Counted from the first letter of the stretch, positions 27,136 to 36,298 are shown. The stretch is DNA of 64,000 bases from Nostoc sp. FACHB-973 (GCF_014698115.1 NZ_JACJSJ010000042.1:1-64000); one strand, 5' to 3'. Notes: generated from the letters alone by a model not told the origin. Numbers and translations are program-made.

Positions 27136-27462
27136 TTACAGATACTGTCTTTGAAATATTGGTCGGATTGTAGTTCTGACCCAATGCAAAAATTTATTAA
27201 TCAAGTCCGCTTTGACAATCGTCTTCAAGCTATTGATGGCTGTAAAATTTAAAGTTTTTATTTTTACTACCTCTTCTTCAATAACTACATAACGTTCTTG
27301 ACTGTGAATATTCATCAGTACTATTTTTTCGTTATTTAATTCTGCTGCAACGACGTTGAACACATCTTCGGCAAATATCTCTAGCCCTAATGGGGTAGAG
27401 ATTACTCGCACCGTGCTACCCAAAGGATGATCAAATTCCCAATATGTCCATACTCTTCCCAT
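27136..27462 (-). CDS. Small BRO-N-like protein, tentative
   Basis: 108 residues. The N-terminal half (WEFDHPLGSTVRVISTPLGL then EIFAEDVFNVVA) resembles the BRO-N/phage antirepressor pattern 'f.g..vrvi...g.p.fvakDV...l'. The C-terminal part has the SLKTIVKADLINKFLHWV helix. BRO-N domains bind DNA and often act as regulators in phages and plasmids. The similarity is short and read by eye. It is the first gene of the minus-strand block that continues with two ParA-like ATPases, and hairpin copy 2 (27497-27531) lies 35 bases upstream, so it may act as or respond to a regulator at that site. Confidence 0.4.
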   Translation of the reverse strand: MGRVWTYWEFDHPLGSTVRVISTPLGLEIFAEDVFNVVAAELNNEKIVLMNIHSQERYVVIEEEVVKIKTLNFTAINSLKTIVKADLINKFLHWVRTTIRPIFQRQYL

Positions 27463-27496
27463 AAATAGATTGCCATATTTGATTCAACACATGAAG

Positions 27497-27531
27497 CTAT
27501 TTAGGTACTGTTTTTTTCAGTACTATAGTTT
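27497..27531. promoter_or_regulatory. Hairpin family copy 2, upstream of the ParA-like block
   Basis: GGTACTG-T7-CAGTACT core with six perfect base pairs around the T7 loop and a weaker outer stem. The T-run is on the plus strand, whereas the downstream gene is on the minus strand, so orientation relative to the gene is opposite to the other three copies. Confidence 0.55.
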
Positions 27532-27562
27532 CTTGATTTTTCAAAAATACGTTATACAATTA

Positions 27563-28132
27563 CTAGCGATTATTTTTGATTTTCAAAGAATTGCCGCTAT
27601 AAATACCAATATTATTCTTAGGCAAAACTGATAACGGTTGAATGTTAAGCCGATCGCCAACCTTGATATTGGCAGCGCCTTTTACTAGCTCTAGCACTTG
27701 ATTGGCAACTTTCCCCTTGTAAATGGGACAAGGGGTTTTGTAGCACGGTTTGGCATTGTAAACCGCAGTTGTCACCACATTATCCTTGATATAAAAGATG
27801 TCTAATGGAAAATTTACCTTGTACATCCAGAAAGGCACGTTGTAAATTTCTCCTCCCAGGTTGAATAACATCCCGCCATCGCCGTTTAAGGATGCTCGAA
27901 ATTTCAGCCCTTTCTCTAATTGCTCTGGTGTAGAAGCAACTTCCAACTTAAATGTGCGATCGCTGTGAGTGAGAATGTGCGTAACTGGTAAGTCCTGGGG
28001 ACGAGTTTGGACGTAACTGAGCGCCACAGTGCCAACGATAATTGATACGCCAGCAACAGGGCCTAGTATGTTCAGTAACTTGAAAGCAGCAGCGTATAAA
28101 TCTTTCTCGTTAGGAATTTTCAGAATTTGCAT
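27563..28132 (-). CDS. DUF192 family protein with N-terminal membrane anchor
   Basis: 189 residues. One hydrophobic segment (about 18-42) is followed by a DUF192 domain: LEVASTPEQLEKGLKFR, GMLFNLGG, FWMYKVNFPLDIFYIKD, then a Cys pair (CYKTPCP) and a terminal VKGAANIKVGDRLNI strand. DUF192 proteins are usually exported and of uncertain role. The motif set is complete. The start follows the AAA ATPase stop by two bases, so the two are translationally linked, suggesting a shared process at the membrane. Confidence 0.8.
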   Translation of the reverse strand: MQILKIPNEKDLYAAAFKLLNILGPVAGVSIIVGTVALSYVQTRPQDLPVTHILTHSDRTFKLEVASTPEQLEKGLKFRASLNGDGGMLFNLGGEIYNVPFWMYKVNFPLDIFYIKDNVVTTAVYNAKPCYKTPCPIYKGKVANQVLELVKGAANIKVGDRLNIQPLSVLPKNNIGIYSGNSLKIKNNR

Positions 28133-28134
28133 AA

Positions 28135-29754
28135 TTATCCAAAAATATCAACATTGCCGAGACTATATATAGATGAATCAATCGGGCTAGATGGAAGGCC
28201 ATGCAAAGCCGCAATGTTACGCATACTTTCAACTCGGTCAGCTTCGCGGATGGCCAGAGGATTCATACTCTGCCTTGCAGCCAGCAATGCCGATAATGTA
28301 ATCTCAAGTGATGGCAGTTCGCTAGCTGGTGCAACATCATCACCAAACATTTCACAGAAAGTAGAGATGGCCGCACGTTCTACAATGGCTTGAATCTCCG
28401 CCCCCACACATCGCTGTGTAGCTTTGAGTAACCTTTTCCATTCTTCTTCGCTGTACCCATCGCCCTTGTTACGAAAACGAGGATCGAAACGGGCTAAGTG
28501 AATCTTGAATATTTCGTGCCGTTCGCCGTAATTTGGGAGATCCACCTTGAAAATCTCATCGAAGCGTCCGCTTCTGGTTAGCTCTGGTGGTAGCCATTGA
28601 ATATTGTTAGCCGAAGCGATAATTAAAACCTCACTAGTACGTTCTTGCATCCAGGTCAAAAGCATACCAGCTAGGCGTTTGGATAAATCATCATCCCCAG
28701 CAAATCCTTTGTCGAAGTCGTCCAAATACAGGATTACACGGTTAATTCGGTCTACCAGTGCGAGTAAATTCTTGAGCTTATATTCAGCCAAATTACCGTA
28801 ACTGCGGAAACTACCCCACTCCAAAATAATCAGAGGTAGCCCCAATTGTGCAGAACTTGCTTTAGCCGAGTAAGATTTTCCTGTTCCCGGTGGGCCGATT
28901 AGTAAAATCCCCTTGGGTAAACGAAGATTGTAAGCTTTAGCCAATGAGGATAGAAGGCGCTTATAAGTTTTAAACGCTTGCTGGATCAGTTCTAAACCAC
29001 CAATGGGTGTGCTTGGAGGTTGAAGGAACTGAATGTTATAAATCCGTTTAAATAGGTCAATTTTGTAAGCGGACAGTTGAGACACTAACTCATCCGGTTT
29101 AATTTCACCAGGAGCGCTTGCCTGTCTGATTCCATAGTCAATGTCTGCCAAGTACATGCCTATTGAGGCGTTCGCCGTTGCATGAATATCGCTGTGACTG
29201 TAATCCGGTAATACTTGGGCTAAATAACTGCTTATTTCCTCTATAGCTGGCAGTTGTTGCACAATGGTGGGAACTTCGGGGGCAATGTCAGATGACACAG
29301 TGGCATTTGACCCTAAGAGAATCGCTGTTTTGTTGCAAGAGTGATTGTACAGCTTCAGGTTAATGAGGGCTGACTTAATCCACTCGGAAGTCAGAAAGAA
29401 ATCTGGGGCAGTGGTAGCTTCGCCCAGCCAGGGGAATATACCTTCTAGTATGAGAATCCCTTGTAAATCGGTAGTTTTCCAAAATCGGAGAATCTCAAAG
29501 TAATGTTCGCGTCTGCTTTTAGCGATCGCTTGATACTGGTCAACACTTTGTAAAGTTAATCCCTCATTACTGGATAACTGGTGTAGCGCATCATCTTCCA
29601 GTGTCCACAGGTAACAGTTAATGTTGTATTGCTGGCATTCACTGGCGAGATTTGTCAAAAGTTTGAGTCTTTCTTGTAATGGAGACTCGACAGCTATCAG
29701 CTTATTGTTAAGTTTGATTAGAGAGAATATTTGCTTTGTTAACTCATTACTCAT
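28135..29754 (-). CDS. AAA+ ATPase, Ycf46-like
   Basis: 539 residues. The N-terminal half (1-250) is an unusual alpha/beta region like that of the Ycf46 family known in cyanobacteria and plastids. The AAA module has Walker A GPPGTGKS at 287-294, Walker B ILYLDDFD at about 341-348, sensor 1 IIASAN and the TRSGRFD arginine-finger region. All motifs look intact. Ycf46 proteins are tied to bicarbonate use and photosynthesis in cyanobacteria, but a plasmid copy next to a DUF192 membrane protein and a relaxase more likely helps protein remodelling during transfer or maintenance. Hairpin copy 3 lies 56 bases upstream. Confidence 0.8.
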   Translation of the reverse strand: MSNELTKQIFSLIKLNNKLIAVESPLQERLKLLTNLASECQQYNINCYLWTLEDDALHQLSSNEGLTLQSVDQYQAIAKSRREHYFEILRFWKTTDLQGILILEGIFPWLGEATTAPDFFLTSEWIKSALINLKLYNHSCNKTAILLGSNATVSSDIAPEVPTIVQQLPAIEEISSYLAQVLPDYSHSDIHATANASIGMYLADIDYGIRQASAPGEIKPDELVSQLSAYKIDLFKRIYNIQFLQPPSTPIGGLELIQQAFKTYKRLLSSLAKAYNLRLPKGILLIGPPGTGKSYSAKASSAQLGLPLIILEWGSFRSYGNLAEYKLKNLLALVDRINRVILYLDDFDKGFAGDDDLSKRLAGMLLTWMQERTSEVLIIASANNIQWLPPELTRSGRFDEIFKVDLPNYGERHEIFKIHLARFDPRFRNKGDGYSEEEWKRLLKATQRCVGAEIQAIVERAAISTFCEMFGDDVAPASELPSLEITLSALLAARQSMNPLAIREADRVESMRNIAALHGLPSSPIDSSIYSLGNVDIFG

Positions 29755-29809
29755 CAGGATTTTAACTAAATTTCACACCAATATTATTGATAGCTAAAAC
29801 TCTTTACTA

Positions 29810-29846
29810 GCTACTTTGGTACTGAAAAAATCGGTACTAGAGTAGC
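29810..29846 (-). promoter_or_regulatory. Hairpin family copy 3, upstream of the AAA ATPase
   Basis: GCTACT and AGTAGC outer arms plus GTAC inner arms, with an A6/T6 loop (T-run on the minus, coding strand). It shares the TTTTTTCAGTAC core and the following AGT with copies 1, 2 and 4. It sits between the relaxase stop (29862) and the AAA start (29754), so it could also help end relaxase transcription. Confidence 0.6.
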
Positions 29847-29861
29847 TTGACTTTTTTGCAA

Positions 29862-31568
29862 CTATAGCTCTAATTCCTCGTGATTTTGTTGTGAATAACG
29901 TTGTTGCAATTGATGAGAGAAATTGACTAACTGCGTATTCCAATCCCTACTTTCGCACTTGAGTTGAGTCGAGTGTGGCAATAGTTCTTTAATAGCCCGT
30001 GCCACAGTTAGTTGACTAAAAGCTACCTGTACATGAGTCACATTACGTAATCTTTCAACAGGTAAATTTGAAGTGTCGTCTACTGCCATGTAAACTGTTC
30101 TGTTTTCTGGTATTCCTTTAACCTGATATTCGAGCATGGCTACTGAAATGGCATCAATGGGAGAGTCAGACAGTACAGCAGTGCTAGCTTTATCACTAGG
30201 CTTTTTCCCTAAAGTAAAGTAAAACCAGCTATCACGGCGAACTGTACCTAATTCATAACCAGAGAATGTATTGGTTGTACCTTCTAAAAATGCTCCTTTG
30301 GTCTTTCCGTCGAGATCCCGCATCACAAACACAACATTTGCTTTTGAGTCGGCATAAACTAGCCCCTGGTTATGTAACATTTGTACGCAATCAGAAGGTA
30401 TGCCTCGTTTCTGTTTGAGGTAATGTTCAACGCCTGACCAGTTAGCTTTATCCTCAACGGGTAGCGTAAATTGGGGTGCTGGTTGAGTTTGGATAATAAG
30501 AGCCGCAACTTTTTGAGCATGAGCGATCGCTGCACGTTGGGTCCCAGCTTCACCAAATCGCTCCCCGATCCATGCGATCGCTTGGGTTTGGTTGCATTGA
30601 TTAACGTGCTTGACTAAATCAATAGCACTATTACCCCCTAACGAAGAACCATTGCCAAAGTCAGTAAATTGAGAGGCATCTATATTAATGATGTGGTTTC
30701 CTCCTACCCATTCATTCCCTTTACGCCACAGTCCCAACTCCCAAGCAACATCATCCAAAGCTAAATCAGTTGACCACTCGGTAAGCTTTTTTATTGATTG
30801 ATTATCTTGCTCCAATTGCTCTATCCGCCGCCGTAACTGTTCATTTTCAAGAGCTAGAGCTTTGGCTGTAGCTTCCATCTCTTGCTTACGCTGATTCGCC
30901 CTGTCTCGGTCGGCAGCCTTGGCCTTCAATTGCGCTGCACTTAGCTCATCAACTTCTAAGTCGCGCCCCTCCTCCACAATGCGGTAAAAGTCCTTGATGT
31001 CCTGGTGCTGGGCTTTGCTTCCCTTGATACCTCGCTCTAGCCCAATTAGCCGCATCGTGTTGTAGTACGAATCCTGAAACTCATGAATTTTGTGCCGTCC
31101 ATCAAAGAAATGATTGCACCGTAGCTGTCCCTCATCATCCAAAGGCACAAAATAAGCGTGAATATGAGGTGTGGCTTCATCTAAATGTAATTCGGCGCGG
31201 ACAATGCGAGATCCATATTCATCCGCTAACCACTGATGAGTCGCTTCTAGCCATTCATCCAGCTTTTGTGGTTCATAGTAACCGGCTTGAGTGGGGCAGT
31301 TGGGACGGAAATAACTGGGCGATGCACTCAACAGTAACTCCACGCAGTACACCGCATCAGTGCGAATCTTCCGCTTCTGCTCCGAGTCCCCTATCTTGGC
31401 TAAGACTAAATCCTCTAGTCGTTCCTCTGGGTTGAGACTACCGATGAACCGAATATTTTTTTGAGTGGGATCTGCATTAGGGGTTTCTCTTTCTCGTGCG
31501 GTGTGAGATGCACTCCCTGATATATTACCCCGCTTTAATTTTTTTAATCGCGCGATCGCGTATGCCAT
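29862..31568 (-). CDS. MobV-type relaxase with C-terminal DUF3991/toprim
   Basis: 568 residues. Motif I is SHTARERETPNADP (H22), and the metal site is HLDEATPHIHA (H128, H135, H137), the MobV/Pre signature. A coiled coil follows at about 215-265 (RANQRKQEMEATAKALALEN region). The C-terminal half is a DUF3991 plus toprim-like unit (VEHYLKQKRGIP, SPIDAISVAM and VYMAVDD blocks), making a relaxase-primase fusion. It would nick oriT and pilot the strand, and the tail may prime the complementary strand after transfer. It ends in HEELEL, the same tail as the DUF3854 protein. The intergenic region upstream is the likeliest oriT. The toprim strand has Ser-Asp where a catalytic Glu is often seen. Confidence 0.88.
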   Translation of the reverse strand: MAYAIARLKKLKRGNISGSASHTARERETPNADPTQKNIRFIGSLNPEERLEDLVLAKIGDSEQKRKIRTDAVYCVELLLSASPSYFRPNCPTQAGYYEPQKLDEWLEATHQWLADEYGSRIVRAELHLDEATPHIHAYFVPLDDEGQLRCNHFFDGRHKIHEFQDSYYNTMRLIGLERGIKGSKAQHQDIKDFYRIVEEGRDLEVDELSAAQLKAKAADRDRANQRKQEMEATAKALALENEQLRRRIEQLEQDNQSIKKLTEWSTDLALDDVAWELGLWRKGNEWVGGNHIINIDASQFTDFGNGSSLGGNSAIDLVKHVNQCNQTQAIAWIGERFGEAGTQRAAIAHAQKVAALIIQTQPAPQFTLPVEDKANWSGVEHYLKQKRGIPSDCVQMLHNQGLVYADSKANVVFVMRDLDGKTKGAFLEGTTNTFSGYELGTVRRDSWFYFTLGKKPSDKASTAVLSDSPIDAISVAMLEYQVKGIPENRTVYMAVDDTSNLPVERLRNVTHVQVAFSQLTVARAIKELLPHSTQLKCESRDWNTQLVNFSHQLQQRYSQQNHEELEL

Positions 31569-31930
31569 TTTTTCTTTACGCTAAAAATTGGAAATACAAG
31601 TTTTTGGGCTGACTGACTGAGAAACAAATATTACTCAAATTATTGCTATTTTTTCTCGATTTCACGCTTTTTTAAAGCCAAATCGCTCAAATGCGAAAAT
31701 GGGAAAATAACCGTAGTAGGTACGACTATTCTAAGCCGCCCTACAGCATTTCACAGGCAATTCTCCCGCTATCCCCAAGATTACCTTAGTAATATAGTCG
31801 CTTTTAGCACAATACCACCCTAAGTAGAAAATATTCTATTTTCTAGGTTTTGGACTAAAAAACCACGCAATAGCAAGGCTTTCGGGCTATTTTACTGTCA
31901 ATAACCCTTAATTAATGAGAATTAATGGGC

Positions 31931-32050
31931 TGCTCACAGAATTTTTCGAGATTACTCAAGAGTAAACTAACTGCTCACGGATTTTTTCAGGGATAACTCA
32001 AGAATAAAATGGTTTATAACGGAATTTTTCAGTAGTCGCTCAAAGTTAAT
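31931..32050. repeat. Three degenerate tandem repeats, period about 41 bases
   Basis: Units begin TGCTCACAGAATTTTTCGAG (31931), TGCTCACGGATTTTTTCAGG (31972) and TTTATAACGGAATTTTTCAG (32013), each followed by an ACTCAAGA-type block. They look like iterons or relaxosome binding sites. The third unit carries TTTTTCAGTAG, partly like the core of the four-copy hairpin family. Confidence 0.6.
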
Positions 32051-32253
32051 CAGCGCTAAATTGTAATTTTTAGTAGTGTTTCGTAGCACAAACAGAAAAA
32101 AACTGTTTTTTTGAAGTGCAATTGCAACAAAGTTGTAGTACGCATTCTCAATAATTTTGAAGTTATTGAGAATAAAAATAGAGTAAAAAAGTAGCTCAAA
32201 AGCAGTAATGGTAAGGCTTAAACCCTATTTTATTTCTCAAAATCTGATGCAAG

Positions 32254-32380
32254 ACTGGTAGCTGTAGAGCTACCCAACAGCTACCAGTTGGGAAGTCATG
32301 AAACTATAACAAACTGATTTTTTTGTGTCATAACAGGTAGCTGTTTATCACCTGTAGAGCTACCCAACAGCTACCAGTTG
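32254..32380. repeat. Duplicated inverted repeat (ACTGGTAGCTGT / ACAGCTACCAGT), oriT candidate
   Basis: Perfect 12-base arms at 32254-32265 and 32277-32288 with an 11-base spacer. The 29-base segment at 32262-32290 is repeated exactly at 32352-32380, where a left arm of nine bases (GGTAGCTGT) is also present. Two copies 90 bases apart, upstream of a MobV relaxase gene, fit an oriT or a regulatory region. The nick site cannot be read. Confidence 0.6.
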
Positions 32381-32858
32381 AGTAAAGTATTCAGAGATAC
32401 TTTTTCAGCACTGAGAAAGTCTCCTAAATTGTGTGCCTTAGTAGATTTAAAAGAGAAGATAAATTCACCTGACTTTTCAGAGTATGTTGAAAGGGTAGAC
32501 GGTGTAAAGCGTGAGGTTTAGGGTGTGGGGTGAGCGGGGTAGTAAGGCTTTCTTGAGGAACTTAAACTCAAAGAGCGTTTCACCATCCCCAATCTTGATG
32601 TTCGTGTAGCGTGTCGTAGGCAAAGGTTGCGGACTTAGGGTGAAAAATCGGGAATTTCGCCAAGAATTTAGATATGAAGACATCTAAAGATTCAATGATT
32701 GCAAAATTAATTTTAATCAACAGCAAATGAAAAATAAAAAATATTTGTTTTAAAATGAGACGAGAAAGGTTTAACCTTTTAAATGTGCTTAAGTAAAAAA
32801 TGGAACTGCTTTACCTAAAAATGTTTGACTCCAGTAATTGGAATTTTTGGGAATAAGC

Positions 32859-33317
32859 ATGAATGAAATAAAACAGGAAATAATTTCCATTAGAAGGGTA
32901 GCCGAGACTATAGATGGAAAGATAATCAGCTATCTAAAATCTACGCCACTAGCGTTAGAGGAAGATTTCTCAGAATTGGTCATGGCTACGCTCAAGAAGC
33001 ACTGGCTACCTTTAGCATTATTGTCATCAGGGGTCAGGGATGAAAGGCTAAGGCAGAATGGTATTTGGGCAATTGGAGAGTTAGAAGCACAAATAAGCTG
33101 TATACGGCGGATTTGTGGAATAGAGAATGACCCAGTAGCAATTAATTCATTAATTAAGCCTCAAATAACAGTGACAACATCATCCGAGAACGCATCCATC
33201 TTAGGAAAAATGTCACAAACAGGACAGTTAAACGCGGATGAAGATGAAGAATGGATGCAAATGGAAATTCCAGAAGAGGTAAAACAGGCTAATCAGATGT
33301 TGGGCTGGAACGGTTAA
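32859..33317 (+). CDS. Small acidic plasmid protein preceding an actin-like gene
   Basis: 152 residues from the ATG at 32859. A helical N-terminus (MNEIKQEIISIRRVAETIDG) and a central helical domain (about 30-95) are followed by an acidic tail (NADEDEEWMQMEIPEEVKQA). I do not recognise it. Position directly upstream of the actin-like gene (33594) would fit a ParR-type adaptor, but no ribbon-helix-helix motif is evident and a 280-base repeat-bearing gap separates the two. It may be a partition accessory or transfer protein. Confidence 0.5.
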   Translation: MNEIKQEIISIRRVAETIDGKIISYLKSTPLALEEDFSELVMATLKKHWLPLALLSSGVRDERLRQNGIWAIGELEAQISCIRRICGIENDPVAINSLIKPQITVTTSSENASILGKMSQTGQLNADEDEEWMQMEIPEEVKQANQMLGWNG

Positions 33318-33593
33318 AACAATTCGCAATGGGCTAACGCCCCGCTCCGCTAACGCAATTCGCAATTCGCAATTACGTTTTGTGATGGAGATTTAGCTTA
33401 GGCATCAAAACACGCTGCTTGATAGAAGCTCTTGACTTAAACCCCCACTACTTGTTAGAGCGTAGGCGCAAGCCAAGTCGTAGACATCGCCTGATTCGCA
33501 ATCATGTTTTTAAGCTGGGCTTGATCCAGATACAAATTTTGTTGCCTTTTGAGATAGAGAAAGTAATAACGGGACGAAAACAAGGAATAAAAC
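33317..33593. repeat. Dispersed repeat element, copy A
   Basis: Bases 33317-33465 match 46325-46525 in order: AATTCGCAAT... block, GCCCCGCT, GTTTTG, GATTTA, GCTTG-TAG-GCTCTT, ACTTAA-CCCCCA and TTAGAG/TTAAAG. The remaining bases up to 33593 hold GTAGGCGCAAGCC-type repeats and the AAGGA ribosome site of the actin-like gene. No gene. Confidence 0.6.
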
Positions 33594-34832
33594 ATGAATA
33601 GAAAGAGCATTTCGGACTCTGCCGAGTCCACAAAAGTTGTCCTCACGTTGGATTTAGGGGCAAGTACAACCAAGGCGATAGCACAGGTATACCCAGACGG
33701 AGTGCCAATAGTAATAACGATGGAACCAGAGATAGCAGATGTGGGCTATGGTTCAATAGAGTTTTTATCAAGCCAATCCTCGGTACAAGACAATACAGTA
33801 TGGATAGGTATTGGTGAAGAATATTATGTTTTAGGCGCATTATCGAAAAGTATGTTTGCTGGGACATCAGCAATCAAGGACTTGAAATACAGTTATGCAC
33901 TACCGAAGATAACAGCATTGATGTGGTTGGCAATTCGACGGTTGGGATTGGGGGGAAAAGTTGATTTGGGGATTTATTTACAAATATTGTTGCCACCAGG
34001 AGAAATAGCTCATGCCAATCATTTGGGTAAACAATTAACACAGAGATTAAAAACAGGTGTCAAAACACCAACAGGGAAGTTCAAATGTAAAATCAGAAGT
34101 TTTAATGCGGCACTAGAAGGGGCTGCACTATTGACGTATCGCAGCCGTAATGTCAATGTCAACTATTTCCAAAAAAATATAGGAATGTTGATGTTGGGGT
34201 ATAGGAATGCTAGTTTTACCCTCTCAATGAAAGGCAATTCATCAAAAGCGGAATCAACGGATTTAGGGATGAATTGGCTTGTGAGTCAGTTTGTTGAAAG
34301 AACTGCGGTAGGTTTGTCCAAAGAAGATTCACGCTTAGTTAAAGCAATAGTAGAAGCCAGAGATGGGGATTTTGACTCATTACGTCGATTATCACGGAAA
34401 AATAAACCAGAGCAAATACAATTGGATGTAGATTTATTCGCGAAGATATTACCCCTAGTTCGTGAAGAATACACCCGTGCCTTATTACGATGGGTAAAAG
34501 GTATAGCTGTTATGGATGAGGTGCTAATTTGTGGGGGAACAGCAACTTTTGTACGTCACGAGCTAACCCAACATTTTGAAAATGTTGGCATTCCCATTTG
34601 CTGGAATGGTGGGATGGAGCTTCCTAAATATCTAGACACAATGGGATTAGGAGATAGAGTATGTGATGTTTGGGGATCTCACATTAGCCATATCAAAATG
34701 CTGGATTTTAATTTAAAATATGACCGCCAAGATAAACCTTTAGTCCCTGATTATTATGTTCAGCCACCTTCTCCTTTGTCGGTAGCCGAGATGAGGGCTA
34801 AAAATGGATATTTAACTAGCAAGTTCTTCTAA
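33594..34832 (+). CDS. Actin-like ParM/StbA-family protein
   Basis: 412 residues from an ATG with AAGGA upstream. Phosphate-1 motif LTLDLGASTTKAIA (about 16-29), a central strand IGMLMLGYRNASFTLS that fits phosphate-2, and the adenosine motif VLICGGTATFV (about 340) mark the actin/Hsp70 ATPase fold. ParM-type proteins polymerise with ATP to push plasmid copies apart. No adjacent ParR is certain, although the small protein at 32859 is a candidate. A second, diverged actin-like protein lies at 50.6-51.6 kb, so the plasmid appears to carry two such systems plus ParAB. Confidence 0.8.
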   Translation: MNRKSISDSAESTKVVLTLDLGASTTKAIAQVYPDGVPIVITMEPEIADVGYGSIEFLSSQSSVQDNTVWIGIGEEYYVLGALSKSMFAGTSAIKDLKYSYALPKITALMWLAIRRLGLGGKVDLGIYLQILLPPGEIAHANHLGKQLTQRLKTGVKTPTGKFKCKIRSFNAALEGAALLTYRSRNVNVNYFQKNIGMLMLGYRNASFTLSMKGNSSKAESTDLGMNWLVSQFVERTAVGLSKEDSRLVKAIVEARDGDFDSLRRLSRKNKPEQIQLDVDLFAKILPLVREEYTRALLRWVKGIAVMDEVLICGGTATFVRHELTQHFENVGIPICWNGGMELPKYLDTMGLGDRVCDVWGSHISHIKMLDFNLKYDRQDKPLVPDYYVQPPSPLSVAEMRAKNGYLTSKFF

Positions 34833-34912
34833 CCCCAAGGCTTGCAATTGAAAAATAGCTACCCCATACTCGCCTCGACAACGTTACTCAATGAAATCTA
34901 GCTGTCGTTCTT

Positions 34913-35044
34913 ACCTAACGAGTTTATTGTGATTGCTGGGGTGAGTGGTGGTAGGAAATCAACCTTGATGGATGCACTCAACGGACAACGGCCCACCAAA
35001 GGGAAGTGTTTGTTAAGTATGTTGACCTATACAAGAACAAGAAT
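34913..35044 (+). pseudogene. Fossil of an ABC/FHA-type transporter ATPase P-loop
   Basis: Translation gives FIVIAGVSGGRKSTLMDALNG followed by a frameshift and VKYVDLYKN. Cyanobacterial FHA-ABC ATPases read very like 'GVSGGGKSTLMDALNGfRPa...GkvlvnxvDLYkN'. The second half is in the frame of the downstream AIPR gene and forms its apparent 13-residue N-terminal extension. Only about 40 codons remain. Confidence 0.55.
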
Positions 35045-36298
35045 ATGCCCAAGAATTGGACTTTGAAAATAGACCAGTACATCAATGCAAATTCTAACTG
35101 CATTATTGCTACCGCCTATGTAGATAGTTTTCCCTCCGACCTACCCCTAGAACCAAATATCCGCGAACCTAATCCTAAAACCTCAACGTACAAACAACTA
35201 TTTGATTCACTCACCACCCAGCCGGAAAAATTCTTTCAAAGAAATAACGGAATTGTACTGTGTGTTAACAAGGTTTTGCCCAAAAATAAAACTGAACTGG
35301 AGTTAGAGGTACTACAGGCTAATGAAGGCGGCAACGATGGCATTATCAACGGTGGGCATACAGTATTAGCATTTAAGCAAGCTAGAGCAAACAAGCATGA
35401 CCTCTCTCTAGCCAGGGTTAAAGTCACAATCCACATTGGGCTAAGTGAAGATGAAGCGAAAGATATAGCTCTGGCATCCAATACATCTGCCCCAGTGGAT
35501 GCGCGATCAAAGGTAAACGCCAGAGGTGATTATAATTTTCTCAAACAGTTTTTAGCAAAATTAGAGATGGAGTCAGAAACGAAATTCCGCATTGCTTACT
35601 ATCAACATCAAAGTGGTGCGCCCAAAAATCCACAGTGCAATGTTAACCATTTAATTAAGTTAGTAAATTGCCTAGATAGAAACAAATACAACCCCCAAAC
35701 TAAAACTAAAGGTAAGCACCCACCTGTCAGCAATAACCCCTCTTTAACTGATGCAGAAAGAGAAAGGCTGTCAAGATTGTTGCCACTATTACCCGCATCT
35801 TTGTGGATTGAGCAAAGGCTGTTTAAGACTATTGAGGAACACATCACCAACCCACGCAAGAAAGGAGTCATTGACCTAGCTTCAATTGATGCACGAAAGA
35901 ATACCCTTTTGCCCGACAGCCGCTACTCATTTGGGTTTAGTGCGCCGGCTGATATTGCTATGCCCATCGTTGCCGCCTATCGAGTCTTTTTGGATGAGAA
36001 CTACAACTGGTTAATTCCTTTTGATGATTTCGCGGAAGATTTTCTACAGCATTTATGGGCAAACTATTACAAGAAATACTTGGTGTCGGAAAAACTGGCT
36101 GGCAATACAGTTGGTAGCAAAATCTGTCGTAATCCAGTGATTTGGGATAATCTTTACGTTTCGGCTCAAAACTATCTTAATCAACAATTGCTCAAGATGG
36201 TTGAGTCAAGCAATAAACGTGAACAATTAAAGAAGAATTCAGAAGTCAGAATTCAGGAATCAGAATTAATGAGTGGGGGATTCAGACCCACCGCTTGA
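35045..36298 (+). CDS. AIPR-family protein (abortive-infection type)
   Basis: 417 residues from the ATG at 35045; the apparent upstream start at 35006 belongs to the ABC fossil. The core contains KFFQRNNGIVLCVNKV, the characteristic INGGHTVLAF (AIPR motif 'iiNGgQT..'), then IHIGLSEDEAKDIALASNTS, matching the AIPR family, whose members are linked to abortive phage infection. The family's usual length is 400-700 residues, so this is near the short end. The last about 22 residues (NSEVRIQESELMSGG) are encoded by the dispersed repeat at 36237. A truncated paralogue of the same segment lies at 56171-56395. A defence role is inferred from the family. Confidence 0.75.
   Translation: MPKNWTLKIDQYINANSNCIIATAYVDSFPSDLPLEPNIREPNPKTSTYKQLFDSLTTQPEKFFQRNNGIVLCVNKVLPKNKTELELEVLQANEGGNDGIINGGHTVLAFKQARANKHDLSLARVKVTIHIGLSEDEAKDIALASNTSAPVDARSKVNARGDYNFLKQFLAKLEMESETKFRIAYYQHQSGAPKNPQCNVNHLIKLVNCLDRNKYNPQTKTKGKHPPVSNNPSLTDAERERLSRLLPLLPASLWIEQRLFKTIEEHITNPRKKGVIDLASIDARKNTLLPDSRYSFGFSAPADIAMPIVAAYRVFLDENYNWLIPFDDFAEDFLQHLWANYYKKYLVSEKLAGNTVGSKICRNPVIWDNLYVSAQNYLNQQLLKMVESSNKREQLKKNSEVRIQESELMSGGFRPTA

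Larger units (their letters stand above)
31569..32858. other. Large repeat-rich non-coding region, candidate oriT/origin
   Basis: 1.3 kb between divergent genes (MobV relaxase and the 32859 gene). It contains three approximate 41-base tandem repeats (31931-32050), two copies of a 29-base repeat inside inverted repeats (32254-32380), A/T-rich stretches, an IR near GCAATTGCAACAAAGTTG (32120) and, at 32500-32640, common Nostoc repeats. A 68-codon minus frame at 32477-32683 is composed of those repeats and is not called. MobV relaxases normally act at an inverted repeat upstream of their own gene, so this is where oriT should be sought. Confidence 0.55.

Noticed and set aside
32477..32683. 68-codon minus-strand frame
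   Set aside because: It consists of common Nostoc repeat blocks (GTGTCGTAGGC and GTGTGGGGTG types), not of a gene.
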